64,000 nucleotides of DNA from Elusimicrobiota bacterium (GCA_041660925.1 JBAZVI010000002.1:434001-498000); one strand, 5' to 3'. Counted from the stretch's first letter, positions 16,098-24,063 are shown. The notes: generated by a model from the sequence alone, not told the origin. Made by a program: numbers and translations.

Positions 16098-16957
16098 TCA
16101 CTCCCGAGCCCTACCGCATCGTCGCCAAGGACGCCCTGAGCTCGACGGTCGCGCGCTTCGTCGTGCGCGCCCCCCTCGTCGCGGCGAAGGCGAAGGCCGG
16201 GCAGTTCGTCATGCTGCGCGCGAGCGACGCGGGAGAGCGCGTCCCCGTCACCCTCGTCGACTGGGACGCGACGGTCGGCACGGTGACCGTCATCGTCCAG
16301 GCCGTGGGCAAGACGACGACCGAGATCCTGACCCTCCCGCTCGGAGGAGAGTTCCTCACCCTCGCCGGCCCCCTCGGAGTCCCCGTCGAGCTCAAGCGCT
16401 GGGGCACCGTGGTGTGCGTGGGCGGCGGCGTCGGCATCGCCGAGGTCCTCCCCATCGCCAAGGCGTTCAAGGACGCGGGCAACCGCGTCGTCTCCGTGCT
16501 CGGGGCCCGCACGAAGGACCTCCTCATCCTCGAGCGCGAGATGCGCGGGCTTTCCGAGGAGGTCCTCGTCACCACCGACGACGGCTCCCACGGGAAGAAG
16601 GGCCTCGTCACCGACGCGCTCTCCGAGCTGCACGCGCGCGGCGCCGCGATGGATGCCGCCTTCGTCATCGGCCCCATCCCGATGATGCGCTTCGTCGCCG
16701 AGCTCACGCGTCCCTGGGGCCTGCCGACCTTCGCCAGTCTCAACCCCATCATGGTCGACGCCACCGGCATGTGCGGCGGCTGCCGCGTCGTCGTCGGGGG
16801 CAAGTCGAAGTTCGCCTGCGTCGACGGCCCCATGTTCGACGCGCACGCCGTGGACTTCCCTCTCCTGCAGACCCGCGCCGCCGCCTACCGCGCGCAGGAA
16901 CAGGAAGCCCTCGAGCGCTGGAACAAGACCCACACCTGCAAACTGGATCAACATTGA
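16094..16957 (+). CDS. NfnA-like ferredoxin-NADP reductase subunit (FAD, 2Fe-2S)
   Basis: A 287-residue protein of the dihydroorotate dehydrogenase electron-transfer/NfnA/SudB family. The FAD domain has GQFVMLRASDAGERVPVTL, the NAD domain has VVCVGGGVGIAEVLPIAKA and GARTKDLLILE, and the C-terminal Cys set MCGGCRVVVGG plus FACVDGP binds a 2Fe-2S cluster. Its ATG overlaps the upstream stop, as expected for two subunits of one complex. Alternative annotation: sulfide dehydrogenase beta subunit, the same family. Confidence 0.85.
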   Translation: MITPEPYRIVAKDALSSTVARFVVRAPLVAAKAKAGQFVMLRASDAGERVPVTLVDWDATVGTVTVIVQAVGKTTTEILTLPLGGEFLTLAGPLGVPVELKRWGTVVCVGGGVGIAEVLPIAKAFKDAGNRVVSVLGARTKDLLILEREMRGLSEEVLVTTDDGSHGKKGLVTDALSELHARGAAMDAAFVIGPIPMMRFVAELTRPWGLPTFASLNPIMVDATGMCGGCRVVVGGKSKFACVDGPMFDAHAVDFPLLQTRAAAYRAQEQEALERWNKTHTCKLDQH

Positions 16958-16960
16958 CAA

Positions 16961-17010
16961 ACCCTTCCACCCCTCCCCTTCCCGCGGGAAGGGGTCAGGG
17001 GTAGGGGGAG
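16961..17010. repeat. REP-like palindromic repeat (family A), copy 1
   Basis: A copy of the dispersed element with core CTCCCCTTCC-YGCGGGAAGGGG followed by a G-rich tail. It lies directly after the NfnA-like gene. A degenerate second copy is at 17051-17090. Confidence 0.75.
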
Positions 17011-17016
17011 CATCCA

Positions 17017-17046
17017 AAGGCCTGCACGTGCAGGCCTTCGCCTTTC
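17017..17046 (+). terminator. Intrinsic terminator after the NfnAB-like operon
   Basis: A perfect 22-base palindrome, arms AAGGCCTGCAC and GTGCAGGCCTT (17017-17038), followed by CGCCTTT. Confidence 0.7.
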
Positions 17047-17208
17047 CCGAGTTCCCTCCTCCCCGCAGGGAGGCATTGGGGAAGGTACTCCCAAAGACAT
17101 CTTCGCGTGTTATCCAAAATCATTGTTCCCCGAGCATCTTTTAAGTACATTGCGGGAGACGTTGGTGGCGCCGCGAAAACGGACGGAAGGCGGCGCCGGA
17201 GAGGGAGA

Positions 17209-17571
17209 ATGCGCACCTACGAGTTCACCTGCGCCCGCTGCGGTCAGACCGTCAAGGAATCCACCCAGATCCTGGACGCGTGTCCGGAATACTGCCAGGC
17301 CTGCCTGCTCGAGATCCAGGCGCGGACCGACGCCAAGCTCGGCGTGGTCCGCCCGCCGGACCCGATGGTCCGCAAGGACCCTCAGACCCCGACGGCGCCG
17401 ATGTCCAAGACTCCGGCCCCCCCGCCCAAGCCGGCGAAGCCCGCCGCCCCCCAGCGCCCGGGGACCCGCGTCACGATCCGCCTCCAACCCACCTGCCCCT
17501 CGTGCAAGGGACGCGGCAAAGTGAAGGGCGCGCTCTGCCCCGACTGCAACGGCTCCGGAGTGAAATCATGA
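17209..17571 (+). CDS. Zinc-ribbon protein, unknown function
   Basis: A 120-residue protein with a cysteine pair at each end. The N-terminal FTCARCGQTVKES and YCQACLLEI make a treble-clef or ribbon; a Pro/Lys-rich linker follows; the C-terminal CPSCKGRGKVKGALCPDCNG matches the CxxCxGxG repeats of the DnaJ zinc finger. It may be a small chaperone-like or nucleic-acid-binding adaptor. ATG 17209 is chosen because GGAGAGGGAGA precedes it. Its stop overlaps the next start (ATGA). Confidence 0.65.
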   Translation: MRTYEFTCARCGQTVKESTQILDACPEYCQACLLEIQARTDAKLGVVRPPDPMVRKDPQTPTAPMSKTPAPPPKPAKPAAPQRPGTRVTIRLQPTCPSCKGRGKVKGALCPDCNGSGVKS

Positions 17572-18716
17572 CCCCGCCCATCCCCGCCCTCGGGACCTTC
17601 GACGCCGGCCGCGCGCTCGGCATCCTCGCCTCCGTCCTGCGCGAGCCGACCGCGCCCTACTTCGAGCACCGCGTGCGCGCGACGATCCGCCGCGCGCTCG
17701 AGACCGTGGACATCCCCTGCCGCATCGACGCGCACGGGAACCTCGTCGCGCACTACCGGCGGGGCAAAGCGTTCCCGGTCGCCTTCACCGCCCACATGGA
17801 CCACCCCGGTTTCGAGGTCCTCTCCGTCTCCGGCCGCACGGCCCAGGCGCGCTGGAACGGTCAGGTCCCCGTCTTCGACCTCAAGGGGCTCAAGCTCGCG
17901 CTCTGGCCCTCGGAGCCGGGCGCCATCCGCCACGGCACCGCCGTCGTCCTCAAGGGCGACGGACGCAAGCCGGCCCCGGGCAACGCGGAGCTCCTCCTCA
18001 AGGTCCCCGAGGGGACGAAGCCCGGCTTCTTCGGCCACGCCGACCTCCCCCTCTTCGAGCTCTCCGAGGACCTCATCCGCTCGAAGGCCCACGACGACCT
18101 CGCCGGCTGCGGCGCCGTCGTCGCCACCCTCGACCACCTCGCGCGCCGGCGTCTCGAGGGCGACGTGCTCGCCGTGTTCACGCGCGCGGAGGAAGTCGGC
18201 TTCAAGGGCGCGCTCGGCGCCGTGAAGTCCCGCCTCATCCCCCGCGAGCGCCCGGTCGTCGTTCTCGAGTGCAGCAAGGCGCTGCCCGGCATCCCCCAGG
18301 GCGGCGGCGCGGTCGTGCGCGTGGGCGACAAGATGAGCGTCTTCGACGCCGACCTCGCCTCCTCCGCCTTCGAGCGGGCCAAGGAGCTCCAGGCCGCGCG
18401 CGGGACGCTCTGGCAGCGCAAGCTCATGGACGGCGGGACCTGCGAGGCCACGGCCTTCGGGCTCGCCGGCTACCGCGCCATCTGCCTCGCCCTGCCGCTG
18501 GGCAACTACCACAACAACGGGCCCCGGGGCGTCGCCGTCGAGACCATCCATCGCCGCGACTTCCTCGGCTCGGTGGAGCTTCTCACCGCCTTCGCCGCCG
18601 GCGGGCTCGACCCGCTCGGCGCGCGCCGGCGCCTCAACGCCTGGCTCCAGGGCCGCCTCACCGCGGCCGATGAGCGCAGACTCAAGCGCGGCCGCTGCTG
18701 CGCGATGCACTCTTGA
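17568..18716 (+). CDS. M42-family metallo-aminopeptidase
   Basis: A 382-residue protein like the tetrahedral (TET/deblocking) aminopeptidases of family M42. Metal-binding and catalytic motifs appear in order: FTAHMDHPGFEV, KAHDDLAGCGAV, FTRAEEVGFKGAL with the catalytic Glu pair, VVLECSKA, and a late LPLGNYHNNGPRG containing the last His. Members trim N-terminal residues from short peptides in the cytosol. It is translationally coupled to the zinc-ribbon protein by ATGA. The C-terminal 40 residues are Arg-rich and end in CCAMHS, beyond the usual domain. Confidence 0.8.
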   Translation: MTPPIPALGTFDAGRALGILASVLREPTAPYFEHRVRATIRRALETVDIPCRIDAHGNLVAHYRRGKAFPVAFTAHMDHPGFEVLSVSGRTAQARWNGQVPVFDLKGLKLALWPSEPGAIRHGTAVVLKGDGRKPAPGNAELLLKVPEGTKPGFFGHADLPLFELSEDLIRSKAHDDLAGCGAVVATLDHLARRRLEGDVLAVFTRAEEVGFKGALGAVKSRLIPRERPVVVLECSKALPGIPQGGGAVVRVGDKMSVFDADLASSAFERAKELQAARGTLWQRKLMDGGTCEATAFGLAGYRAICLALPLGNYHNNGPRGVAVETIHRRDFLGSVELLTAFAAGGLDPLGARRRLNAWLQGRLTAADERRLKRGRCCAMHS

Positions 18717-18717
18717 T

Positions 18718-18757
18718 CATCGATCCCGGGGCACGCCCCGGGATCGATGTTGCGTAG
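18718..18757 (+). terminator. Hairpin after the M42 peptidase gene
   Basis: Perfect 14-bp stem (18718-18731 and 18736-18749, arm CATCGATCCCGGGG, loop CACG) just past the stop. The T-run after it is weak (TTGCGT). Confidence 0.6.
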
Positions 18758-18789
18758 GTCGGAAGCACCCGCCGCAACGGAGGTCGCCC

Positions 18790-19365
18790 ATGCCGTCGAA
18801 CGAGTGGAACCAGCGCTCGGCCTACCTGTTCGTGAAGTCGGACTGGAAGGCCGGCGAAGCCGTCTGGAAGAAGGTCCAGGCCTGGCCCGAGACGATCGGA
18901 GCCTGGATGGTGACCGGGAACTGGGGCGTCATCGTCTGGATCGACGCCCACACCTGGGAGGACCTCTACGACAAGGTCGTCGAGATCCGAGCGATGAAGG
19001 GCGTGAGCGCCACCTCGACCCACCTCGTCTACAAGGGGACGAAGGACGCGAAGTGGTGGTGGGAGTGGCCGGCCGGGGCCTGGGTGCTGCTGCGCTCGCC
19101 GCACCTCAACGGCGAGATGCGCTCCATCTCCAAGTGGAACTGGGCGACGAGCGTCGCCTCCATCCCCGGGGACTGGGACTACCTGATGTGGAACGGCGCG
19201 AAGGACTGGGACAAGGTCTGGTCGAACGTCGCGGAGATGAACCGCGTCGGCTGGCAGACCGAGACCCTCGTCCCCATCAAGGCCTGGTGGAACAAGACCT
19301 GGAAGAACGCGTGGTGGGGCGCCGAGGAAGAGGAATCCTGCGCCGCCTGCCCGGGCTGTCGGTAA
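18790..19365 (+). CDS. Trp-rich protein with internal duplication, unknown function
   Basis: A 191-residue soluble protein in which I count 25 Trp (13%). It has two related halves: GNWGVIVWIDAHTWEDLYDK matches GDWDYLMWNGAKDWDKVWSN, each fitting the strand-helix pattern of a ferredoxin-like (RAM/Lrp-ligand-like) fold. The first half includes WKKVQAWPETIGAWMVTG. It ends with CAACPGC, a possible metal or redox site. No signal peptide. The start at ATG 18790 follows ACGGAGG. It stands alone between two terminators, so it has its own transcription unit. I know no described family with this composition. Confidence 0.65.
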   Translation: MPSNEWNQRSAYLFVKSDWKAGEAVWKKVQAWPETIGAWMVTGNWGVIVWIDAHTWEDLYDKVVEIRAMKGVSATSTHLVYKGTKDAKWWWEWPAGAWVLLRSPHLNGEMRSISKWNWATSVASIPGDWDYLMWNGAKDWDKVWSNVAEMNRVGWQTETLVPIKAWWNKTWKNAWWGAEEEESCAACPGCR

Positions 19366-19384
19366 ACGCTCAGGGCGTCCGCTC

Positions 19385-19420
19385 GACGGGGGAGGGCTTC
19401 CGCCCTCCCCCGTCTCTTTT
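19385..19420 (+). terminator. Intrinsic terminator of the Trp-rich gene
   Basis: 13-bp perfect stem (19385-19397 and 19402-19414, arm GACGGGGGAGGGC, loop TTCC) followed by TCTTTT. Confidence 0.85.
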
Positions 19421-19435
19421 ACCCTATAGGCCTTA

Positions 19436-19487
19436 GGTCCTATGTGGATATAGGACCCTTGACTTACTATAGAAAAGCCTCTAAAAC
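19436..19487 (+). promoter_or_regulatory. Leaderless promoter of the Lgt-family gene with adjacent inverted repeat
   Basis: TTGACT (19459-19464), 17 bp, TAAAAC (19482-19487), six bases, ATG 19494; no ribosome site. Directly upstream, GGTCCTAT and ATAGGACC (19436-19457, 6-base spacer) form an inverted repeat that ends one base before the -35 and could be an operator. Confidence 0.6.
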
Positions 19488-19493
19488 TATCTC

Positions 19494-20267
19494 ATGCTCC
19501 CGTATCTGGATCTGGGGTCTCTCCATCTGTCCGTCTGGGCGCTCGGCATCAACCTCGGCTGGATCGCCGCCTTCCTCCTCGGCCTCTACAACGCCCCCCT
19601 GCGCGCGTATCCCCGCTGGACGATCGTCATCCTCCTCCCTTGGATCGTGCTCGGAGCCTTCGCCGGCGCCCACGCTTTCTACCTCCTTGTCGCCTCGCCG
19701 ACCCCCTTCTCCCAGCTCACGGCGCGAGAGGTCCTGAACATCTTCAGCGGCACGGCCATCCAGGGCGCCATCCTCGGCATGCTCGCCGTCGTGGCCGTCG
19801 GCAGCCGCCTCGCGCGGATCTCCCCCCTGAAGGCGCTCGACCTCGGCGCGCCCTCCTTCGCGCTCTTCCAGGTCTTCAACCGGGTCGGCTGCTTCGGCGC
19901 CGGCTGCTGCTGGGGCCGTCCGGCCCCGAGCTGGCTCGGACTCACGATGACCCATCCGGCCTCCGCGGCGCCGGTCGGGATCCCCCTCTATCCGACCCAG
20001 GTCTTCGACGGCACGCTCTGCCTGGTCCTGGCCGGGCTCCTGCACCGCCGCCTGCGCGTCGCGGGACGCCCCGACGGGGAGCTCGTCCTGCTCTACGTGC
20101 TCGGCTACGCCCTCATCCGCTTCGTCGTGCAGTTCTTCCGCTACGATTTCATCCCGCGTCCGCCGCTGGGCCTGAGCGCCTATCACTACATGGCGCTGGC
20201 TATGGCGTCGGCCGCGGGCGCCGCCCTCTGGGCGGTGCGATCGAACGCCGTCCGGAGGCCGTCATGA
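19494..20267 (+). CDS. Lgt-family (prolipoprotein diacylglyceryl transferase-like) membrane protein
   Basis: A 257-residue protein with about seven transmembrane segments. It matches Lgt, which moves diacylglycerol from phosphatidylglycerol to the lipobox Cys of prolipoproteins. The signature region reads FNRVGCFGAGCCWGRP, where Arg and Gly are kept but the usual Asn and Glu of GRxGNFxNxE are Cys; this GCCxG form occurs in Lgt-family proteins of several phyla. Further matches are YPTQVFDG (usually HPTQLYE) and RFVVQFFRYD. It may be the main Lgt or a paralogue. Its stop overlaps the start of the TPR-kinase gene. Confidence 0.75.
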   Translation: MLPYLDLGSLHLSVWALGINLGWIAAFLLGLYNAPLRAYPRWTIVILLPWIVLGAFAGAHAFYLLVASPTPFSQLTAREVLNIFSGTAIQGAILGMLAVVAVGSRLARISPLKALDLGAPSFALFQVFNRVGCFGAGCCWGRPAPSWLGLTMTHPASAAPVGIPLYPTQVFDGTLCLVLAGLLHRRLRVAGRPDGELVLLYVLGYALIRFVVQFFRYDFIPRPPLGLSAYHYMALAMASAAGAALWAVRSNAVRRPS

Positions 20268-22429
20268 TGCTCTCCCGCGCCTTCAGCATCCTGCTCATGC
20301 CCGCCGTCTTCGTCCTCGTCTTCAGCGGAAGCAAGTGCGACAAGGACAAAGAGAGCAGCAGCCATCACGGCGGCAGCCATAACGACGGCGGCGGCACCAG
20401 CAGCAAACCGCCCTCCGGCGGCTGGCAGCTCCCGACGCCCACTCCGGTCCCCATGCCGAAGCCCAACACGGAGGACAGCACGCGGCTCATCCCCCCGCAG
20501 CCGGCGACGAACACGGCGCCCCGGGGGGGCGGGGAGTCCGCCGGCGGCCCGGCCGTGACCCAGAAGCCGAAGCCGGAGGAGACGCTCATCGCCCAGAAGC
20601 CCTACGTCCCGCCCCCGGAGATCAGCGACACTCCTCCTCCCGTGAGCGCCCCCCGCTACCGGACGCTCGTGGGCATCCCCGAGATCAACGGCACCGCCGC
20701 TGAGTTCGCCAAGAAGGGCGGAGCCGGCACGGGGAGCAAGGGGCTGCGTCCCGTCGACGATGAGATCGACGCCTCGGGCCTGAACGCGTCGGTCTCCGCG
20801 CCCTCCGGGGAAGCGGCGATGGAGGCCGCCCTTCGGCACGGCGCGCTCTCCGAGAACGCGCGCGTCCAGGAGATCATGAGCATCGAGGCGGCGGCCGACC
20901 CCGTCGCGCAGTCGCAGGAGTTCCAGCGCTCGGCCCTGCTCAAGATGAAGATGATGGATTTCAAGGGCGCGCTCAAGGACGCCACGCGCGCCATCGCCCT
21001 GGACCCGAAGAACCCCGACGCCTATCTCGTGCGCGCCCGCACCTACGCGCGCATGAAGGACTACTCGAGCGCGGAGGCCGACGCGCTCAGCGCCATCGGG
21101 ATCTCCCCCAACCACGCCGAGGGCTGGCACACCGTCGCCTGGTCGCAGATGCAGCAGGGCAAGTTCAAGGACGCGCTCAACAGCATCAACCGCGCCATCC
21201 AGCTCGACCCCGACAACGCCTCGAACTTCGCGATGCGGGCCATGATCCGCGAGAAACTCGGAGACCGGAGCGGGGCGCTCGACGACATGAAGCGCGCCTC
21301 CCGCCTCGACTCCCGCTACAAGGACATCTACCGGAACGCCAAGAACGGCGGGAGCATCTTCGAGTCCCTGCAGGACGACGCCCTCTCGCTGCTCGACGAG
21401 GTCTCCTCCGGAGGGAACCGGCCCGTCGCGCCCTCGCTCTACGGGGCGCTGGCCCTCTTCATGGGCAGCCTCGGCTGGGGGCTCTGGGCCTTCCTGCGGC
21501 GCAAGGAGAAGGACGAGGACGCCTCCTTCCGCTCGAAGATGGCGGCCCTGCGCGAGCCCGAAGCGGTCGACGACGGGAAGATCGCCGGGAAGTACGAGGT
21601 CCTGCGCATGATCGGCCGCGGCGGCATGGGCCAGGTCTTCGTGGCGCGCGACCTCTCCCTGGGACGCGAAGTCGCGGTCAAGCGCATCGCCGAGGCCTAC
21701 GCGAAGCTCGACGCGCGCGCCAAGGAACGGGTCCTCGCGGAGGCGAAGACCGTGGCCTCCCTGCACCACCCGGGCATCGTGGACATCTACGAGGTCATCG
21801 AGCGCGGTTCCGAGCTCTTCCTCGTCTTCGAGCTCGTCTCGGGGAAGACGGTCTCCCAGCTCCTCGCGGAGGAGAAGCGGCTGACGCCCCAGCGCGCGCT
21901 GGAGGTCCTGCGGCCGATCTGCCAGGCCCTCGACTTCGCGCACGGCAAGGGCGTCGTCCACCGGGACCTCAAGCCCGCGAACATCATGGTGACGACCGCG
22001 GGCTACATCAAGCTCATGGACTTCGGGATCGCGCACTCGACCGCGAAGCCGCCGCCGGCGGTGCTCGCGACGGCGCCCCCCGGCGCCGCCGACAAGCTCT
22101 TCGTCTCGCACACGGCCAACCTCACCGGCACGCCCGCCTACATGCCGCCGGAGGCCGAACGCGGGGAGGTCCGCCCGGCGTTCGACGTCTACTCGCTGGG
22201 CGCCTGCCTCTACGAGATGCTGACGGGCGCCGCGCCCTTCCCGCATCCCGTGAAGCTCACGGACAAGCTCGACATGCGCTTCCAGCCGCCCTCGGTGCGC
22301 GTGCAGGGCCTCTCGGAGAGCTTCGACAAGCTCGTGTCCGAAGCCCTGCAGGCCGACCCGGAGAAGCGCATGAAGTCGGCGAGCGAGTTCCTCAGCCGCC
22401 TGGAGGCGGCCGTATCAGGGAAAGCCTGA
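20264..22429 (+). CDS. TPR-transmembrane-Ser/Thr protein kinase
   Basis: A 721-residue protein. An N-terminal hydrophobic segment (FSILLMPAVFVLVFSGS) acts as a signal anchor. It is followed by a His/Gly-rich and Pro-rich region, about four TPR motifs (residues 212-350, e.g. ALDPKNPDAYLVRARTYARM), a transmembrane helix (about 390-410) and a cytoplasmic Hanks-type kinase. The kinase has the glycine loop IGRGGMGQVF, VAVKRI, catalytic HRDLKPANI and DFGIAHS, and GTPAYMPPE. The TPRs are thus outside and the kinase is C-terminal, the reverse of PknB-type order. SGSKC is not a good lipobox. GGAGG precedes ATG 20264, which overlaps the Lgt-family stop. Confidence 0.88.
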   Translation: MMLSRAFSILLMPAVFVLVFSGSKCDKDKESSSHHGGSHNDGGGTSSKPPSGGWQLPTPTPVPMPKPNTEDSTRLIPPQPATNTAPRGGGESAGGPAVTQKPKPEETLIAQKPYVPPPEISDTPPPVSAPRYRTLVGIPEINGTAAEFAKKGGAGTGSKGLRPVDDEIDASGLNASVSAPSGEAAMEAALRHGALSENARVQEIMSIEAAADPVAQSQEFQRSALLKMKMMDFKGALKDATRAIALDPKNPDAYLVRARTYARMKDYSSAEADALSAIGISPNHAEGWHTVAWSQMQQGKFKDALNSINRAIQLDPDNASNFAMRAMIREKLGDRSGALDDMKRASRLDSRYKDIYRNAKNGGSIFESLQDDALSLLDEVSSGGNRPVAPSLYGALALFMGSLGWGLWAFLRRKEKDEDASFRSKMAALREPEAVDDGKIAGKYEVLRMIGRGGMGQVFVARDLSLGREVAVKRIAEAYAKLDARAKERVLAEAKTVASLHHPGIVDIYEVIERGSELFLVFELVSGKTVSQLLAEEKRLTPQRALEVLRPICQALDFAHGKGVVHRDLKPANIMVTTAGYIKLMDFGIAHSTAKPPPAVLATAPPGAADKLFVSHTANLTGTPAYMPPEAERGEVRPAFDVYSLGACLYEMLTGAAPFPHPVKLTDKLDMRFQPPSVRVQGLSESFDKLVSEALQADPEKRMKSASEFLSRLEAAVSGKA

Positions 22430-22433
22430 GCCG

Positions 22434-22482
22434 AACCCTTCCTCCACTCCCCCTCCTGCGGGAAGGGGAGTTAAGGAAGGGT
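22434..22482. repeat. REP-like repeat (family A), copy 2, acting as bidirectional terminator
   Basis: The element forms a near-perfect palindrome with AACCCTTCCT and AGGAAGGGTT ends around ACTCCCC/GGGGAGT. It fills the gap between the convergent kinase and FolD-like genes. Confidence 0.75.
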
Positions 22483-23357
22483 TAGTAGTAAGTTCCCTTA
22501 TACCGCGCGCAATAGACCAGGTTCACGAAGGTCATCGCGCGGGTGATCTTCCCGAGGCGGTTGCTCGGCACGGTCACGAGGGAGGCCCGGCCCTTGAGCG
22601 CTTCGGCATCGGCGTTCCCCTGATGCGAGACGTCGAGCACGACGGCGCCCGGCCGCACCCAGGCGGGGTCGAGCTCGAAGGTCGGGTCGGGGACGGCGAG
22701 CACGAGGATGTCGGCGCGGCGCACGCAGGCCTCGAGGTCGTCTTTGCGCGTCTTGTGGTAGCACTTCACGACCGTCGCGCCCAGGTTCTCGAGCATGAGT
22801 CCCAGCGGCTTTCCCACCCGCATCGAGTTGTTGACGACGACGGCGAAGGCGCCGTCGATGCGGACCTCGGGGCGGCTCTGCAGGGCCTTCACGACGGCCT
22901 TGGGCGTCGCCGGCACGACGCACTTGATCCCGCGCGCCTCGTCGAGGAAGCGCTTGTACTTGATGAGGTAGCCCAGCGAGACCGAGTGCAGGCCCTCGAC
23001 GTCCTTGTAGGGCGAGACGAGGTCCATGACGTCCTCGTCGTGCAGCGCGCAGCGCAGGGGATAGAGCACGATGAGCCCGTGGGTCCCGGGATCCCCGTTG
23101 ACGCGCTCGATGTGCGCGCGCAGCTCGTCCTCGCTGCCCGCTTCCAGCGCGAGCGCCTCCATGCCCAGGCGGGCGGCGTCCTTGAGCATGAGGTCGCGGT
23201 ACTGCGCCGAGCCCGCGTCCGCGCTCGGCCGGTAGAGCAGGGTCGCCAGGCGCGGGGCGAAGGGCAGGGCGGCGCGCTCGCGGCGCACCCAGTCGAGGCA
23301 GCCCTCGGCGACGGCGCCGCTGTCGAGGACGGAGGTCGCGACCGCGGGGGCGCTCAC
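22482..23357 (-). CDS. FolD-family methylene-tetrahydrofolate dehydrogenase, MTD1-like
   Basis: A 291-residue member of the FolD family. Folate and cofactor motifs include GLIVLYPLRCALHDED, SPYKDVEGLHSVSLGYL, VPATPKAVVKAL, VVVNNSMRVGKPLGLML and GATVVKCYHKT. FolD needs YxxxK for cyclohydrolase activity; here it is Y53-R-D-L-M57, so the catalytic Lys is Met. The KDVEGL...RFLDEARGIK segment resembles yeast MTD1, a monofunctional NAD-dependent dehydrogenase that also lacks this Lys. I infer dehydrogenase without cyclohydrolase. Start GTG 23357 overlaps the upstream stop (GTGA). Confidence 0.8.
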   Translation of the reverse strand: MSAPAVATSVLDSGAVAEGCLDWVRRERAALPFAPRLATLLYRPSADAGSAQYRDLMLKDAARLGMEALALEAGSEDELRAHIERVNGDPGTHGLIVLYPLRCALHDEDVMDLVSPYKDVEGLHSVSLGYLIKYKRFLDEARGIKCVVPATPKAVVKALQSRPEVRIDGAFAVVVNNSMRVGKPLGLMLENLGATVVKCYHKTRKDDLEACVRRADILVLAVPDPTFELDPAWVRPGAVVLDVSHQGNADAEALKGRASLVTVPSNRLGKITRAMTFVNLVYCARYKGTYY

Positions 23358-23983
23358 TCCTGCGGGGCCGCGCCGAGTCCGGGATAGCGGCCCGCCTTGA
23401 GCGGCGCGAGCGTCTTCGCGGCATCCGCCGGGACGAGGAGGTCCACTCCCTTCTCGAAGCTCGTCATGGGCGTGAGGTTCGCCTTCTTGAGCGAAGGCAC
23501 GACGTAGTACGTCGCCGGGCCCGGCGGGCAGGAGACGAGCCGCGCGTCCGGCCAGCGTCCCTTCACCTCGAGCCACTTCGTCGCGAGCGTCGACGAGCCG
23601 ACGCTCTGGCCGACGAGCCGGCCCTCGACCTCCTTGCTGCAGCAGCCCACCTGAGCGAGCACCGCGACGCCGTTCGCATCCTCGACGGGGACGTACCAGC
23701 TCCCCGTCTTCGCGAGATGCGGCGTCAGCGGCCCCTTCTTCCAGGCCTGCACCTTCTCCATCGAGAGCTCGTAGAGCTCGACGGGCTTTCCGTAGCGAAG
23801 TTCGCCGGAGCCCGCGAGCCCGATGCCGCGAAGAGTCTCGGCTTTCTGGGCGCCGACGAAGCGCTTCGCGGCCTCGACGACCTCCCGCTCTTCGAGAGGG
23901 CCGGAGACCTTCTCCCGCTCGAGCCCTCGGACGGGCAGGGCGAGAACGGCGGAGATGACGACGAATACGAGAGTTCGGTTCAT
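23354..23983 (-). CDS. Exported protein of unknown function
   Basis: A 209-residue protein with a signal peptide (MNRTLVFVVISAVLALPVRG). It has a mixed alpha/beta composition with GSWYVPVEDANGVAVLAQVGC and a CC pair, and VEGRLVGQSVGSS; I recognise no family. ATG 23983 is chosen over the upstream ATG codons because GGAGG (minus strand, 23993-23989) lies six bases before it and TATGAT (24005-24000) is a -10. Its stop overlaps the GTG of the FolD-like gene, so folate enzyme and exported protein are co-transcribed. Confidence 0.65.
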   Translation of the reverse strand: MNRTLVFVVISAVLALPVRGLEREKVSGPLEEREVVEAAKRFVGAQKAETLRGIGLAGSGELRYGKPVELYELSMEKVQAWKKGPLTPHLAKTGSWYVPVEDANGVAVLAQVGCCSKEVEGRLVGQSVGSSTLATKWLEVKGRWPDARLVSCPPGPATYYVVPSLKKANLTPMTSFEKGVDLLVPADAAKTLAPLKAGRYPGLGAAPQE

Positions 23984-23999
23984 GGGCGCCTCCGGGGGC

Positions 24000-24005
24000 A
24001 TCATA
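24000..24005 (-). promoter_or_regulatory. -10 element of the exported protein/FolD-like operon
   Basis: Minus-strand TATGAT, leaving a leader of about ten bases that holds GGAGG before ATG 23983. Confidence 0.5.
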
Positions 24006-24028
24006 CTTTTTCGAGACGGGCGCAGTCA

Positions 24029-24057
24029 TTGACGCTCCTCCCGCGAAGGAGCATAAT
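24029..24057 (+). promoter_or_regulatory. Leaderless promoter of the response regulator gene
   Basis: TTGACG (24029-24034), 17 bp, CATAAT (24052-24057), six bases, GTG 24064. There is no ribosome site between promoter and start. Confidence 0.7.
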
Positions 24058-24063
24058 CACGCC

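Noticed and set aside
20316..20340. SGSKC in the TPR-kinase as a lipobox
   Set aside because: Lys at the position before Cys does not fit the lipobox; the segment is better read as a signal anchor.
22482..24029. One long FolD frame of 515 codons
   Set aside because: The upstream part is the shadow of the exported protein gene; the FolD-like domain starts at GTG 23357, which overlaps that gene's stop.
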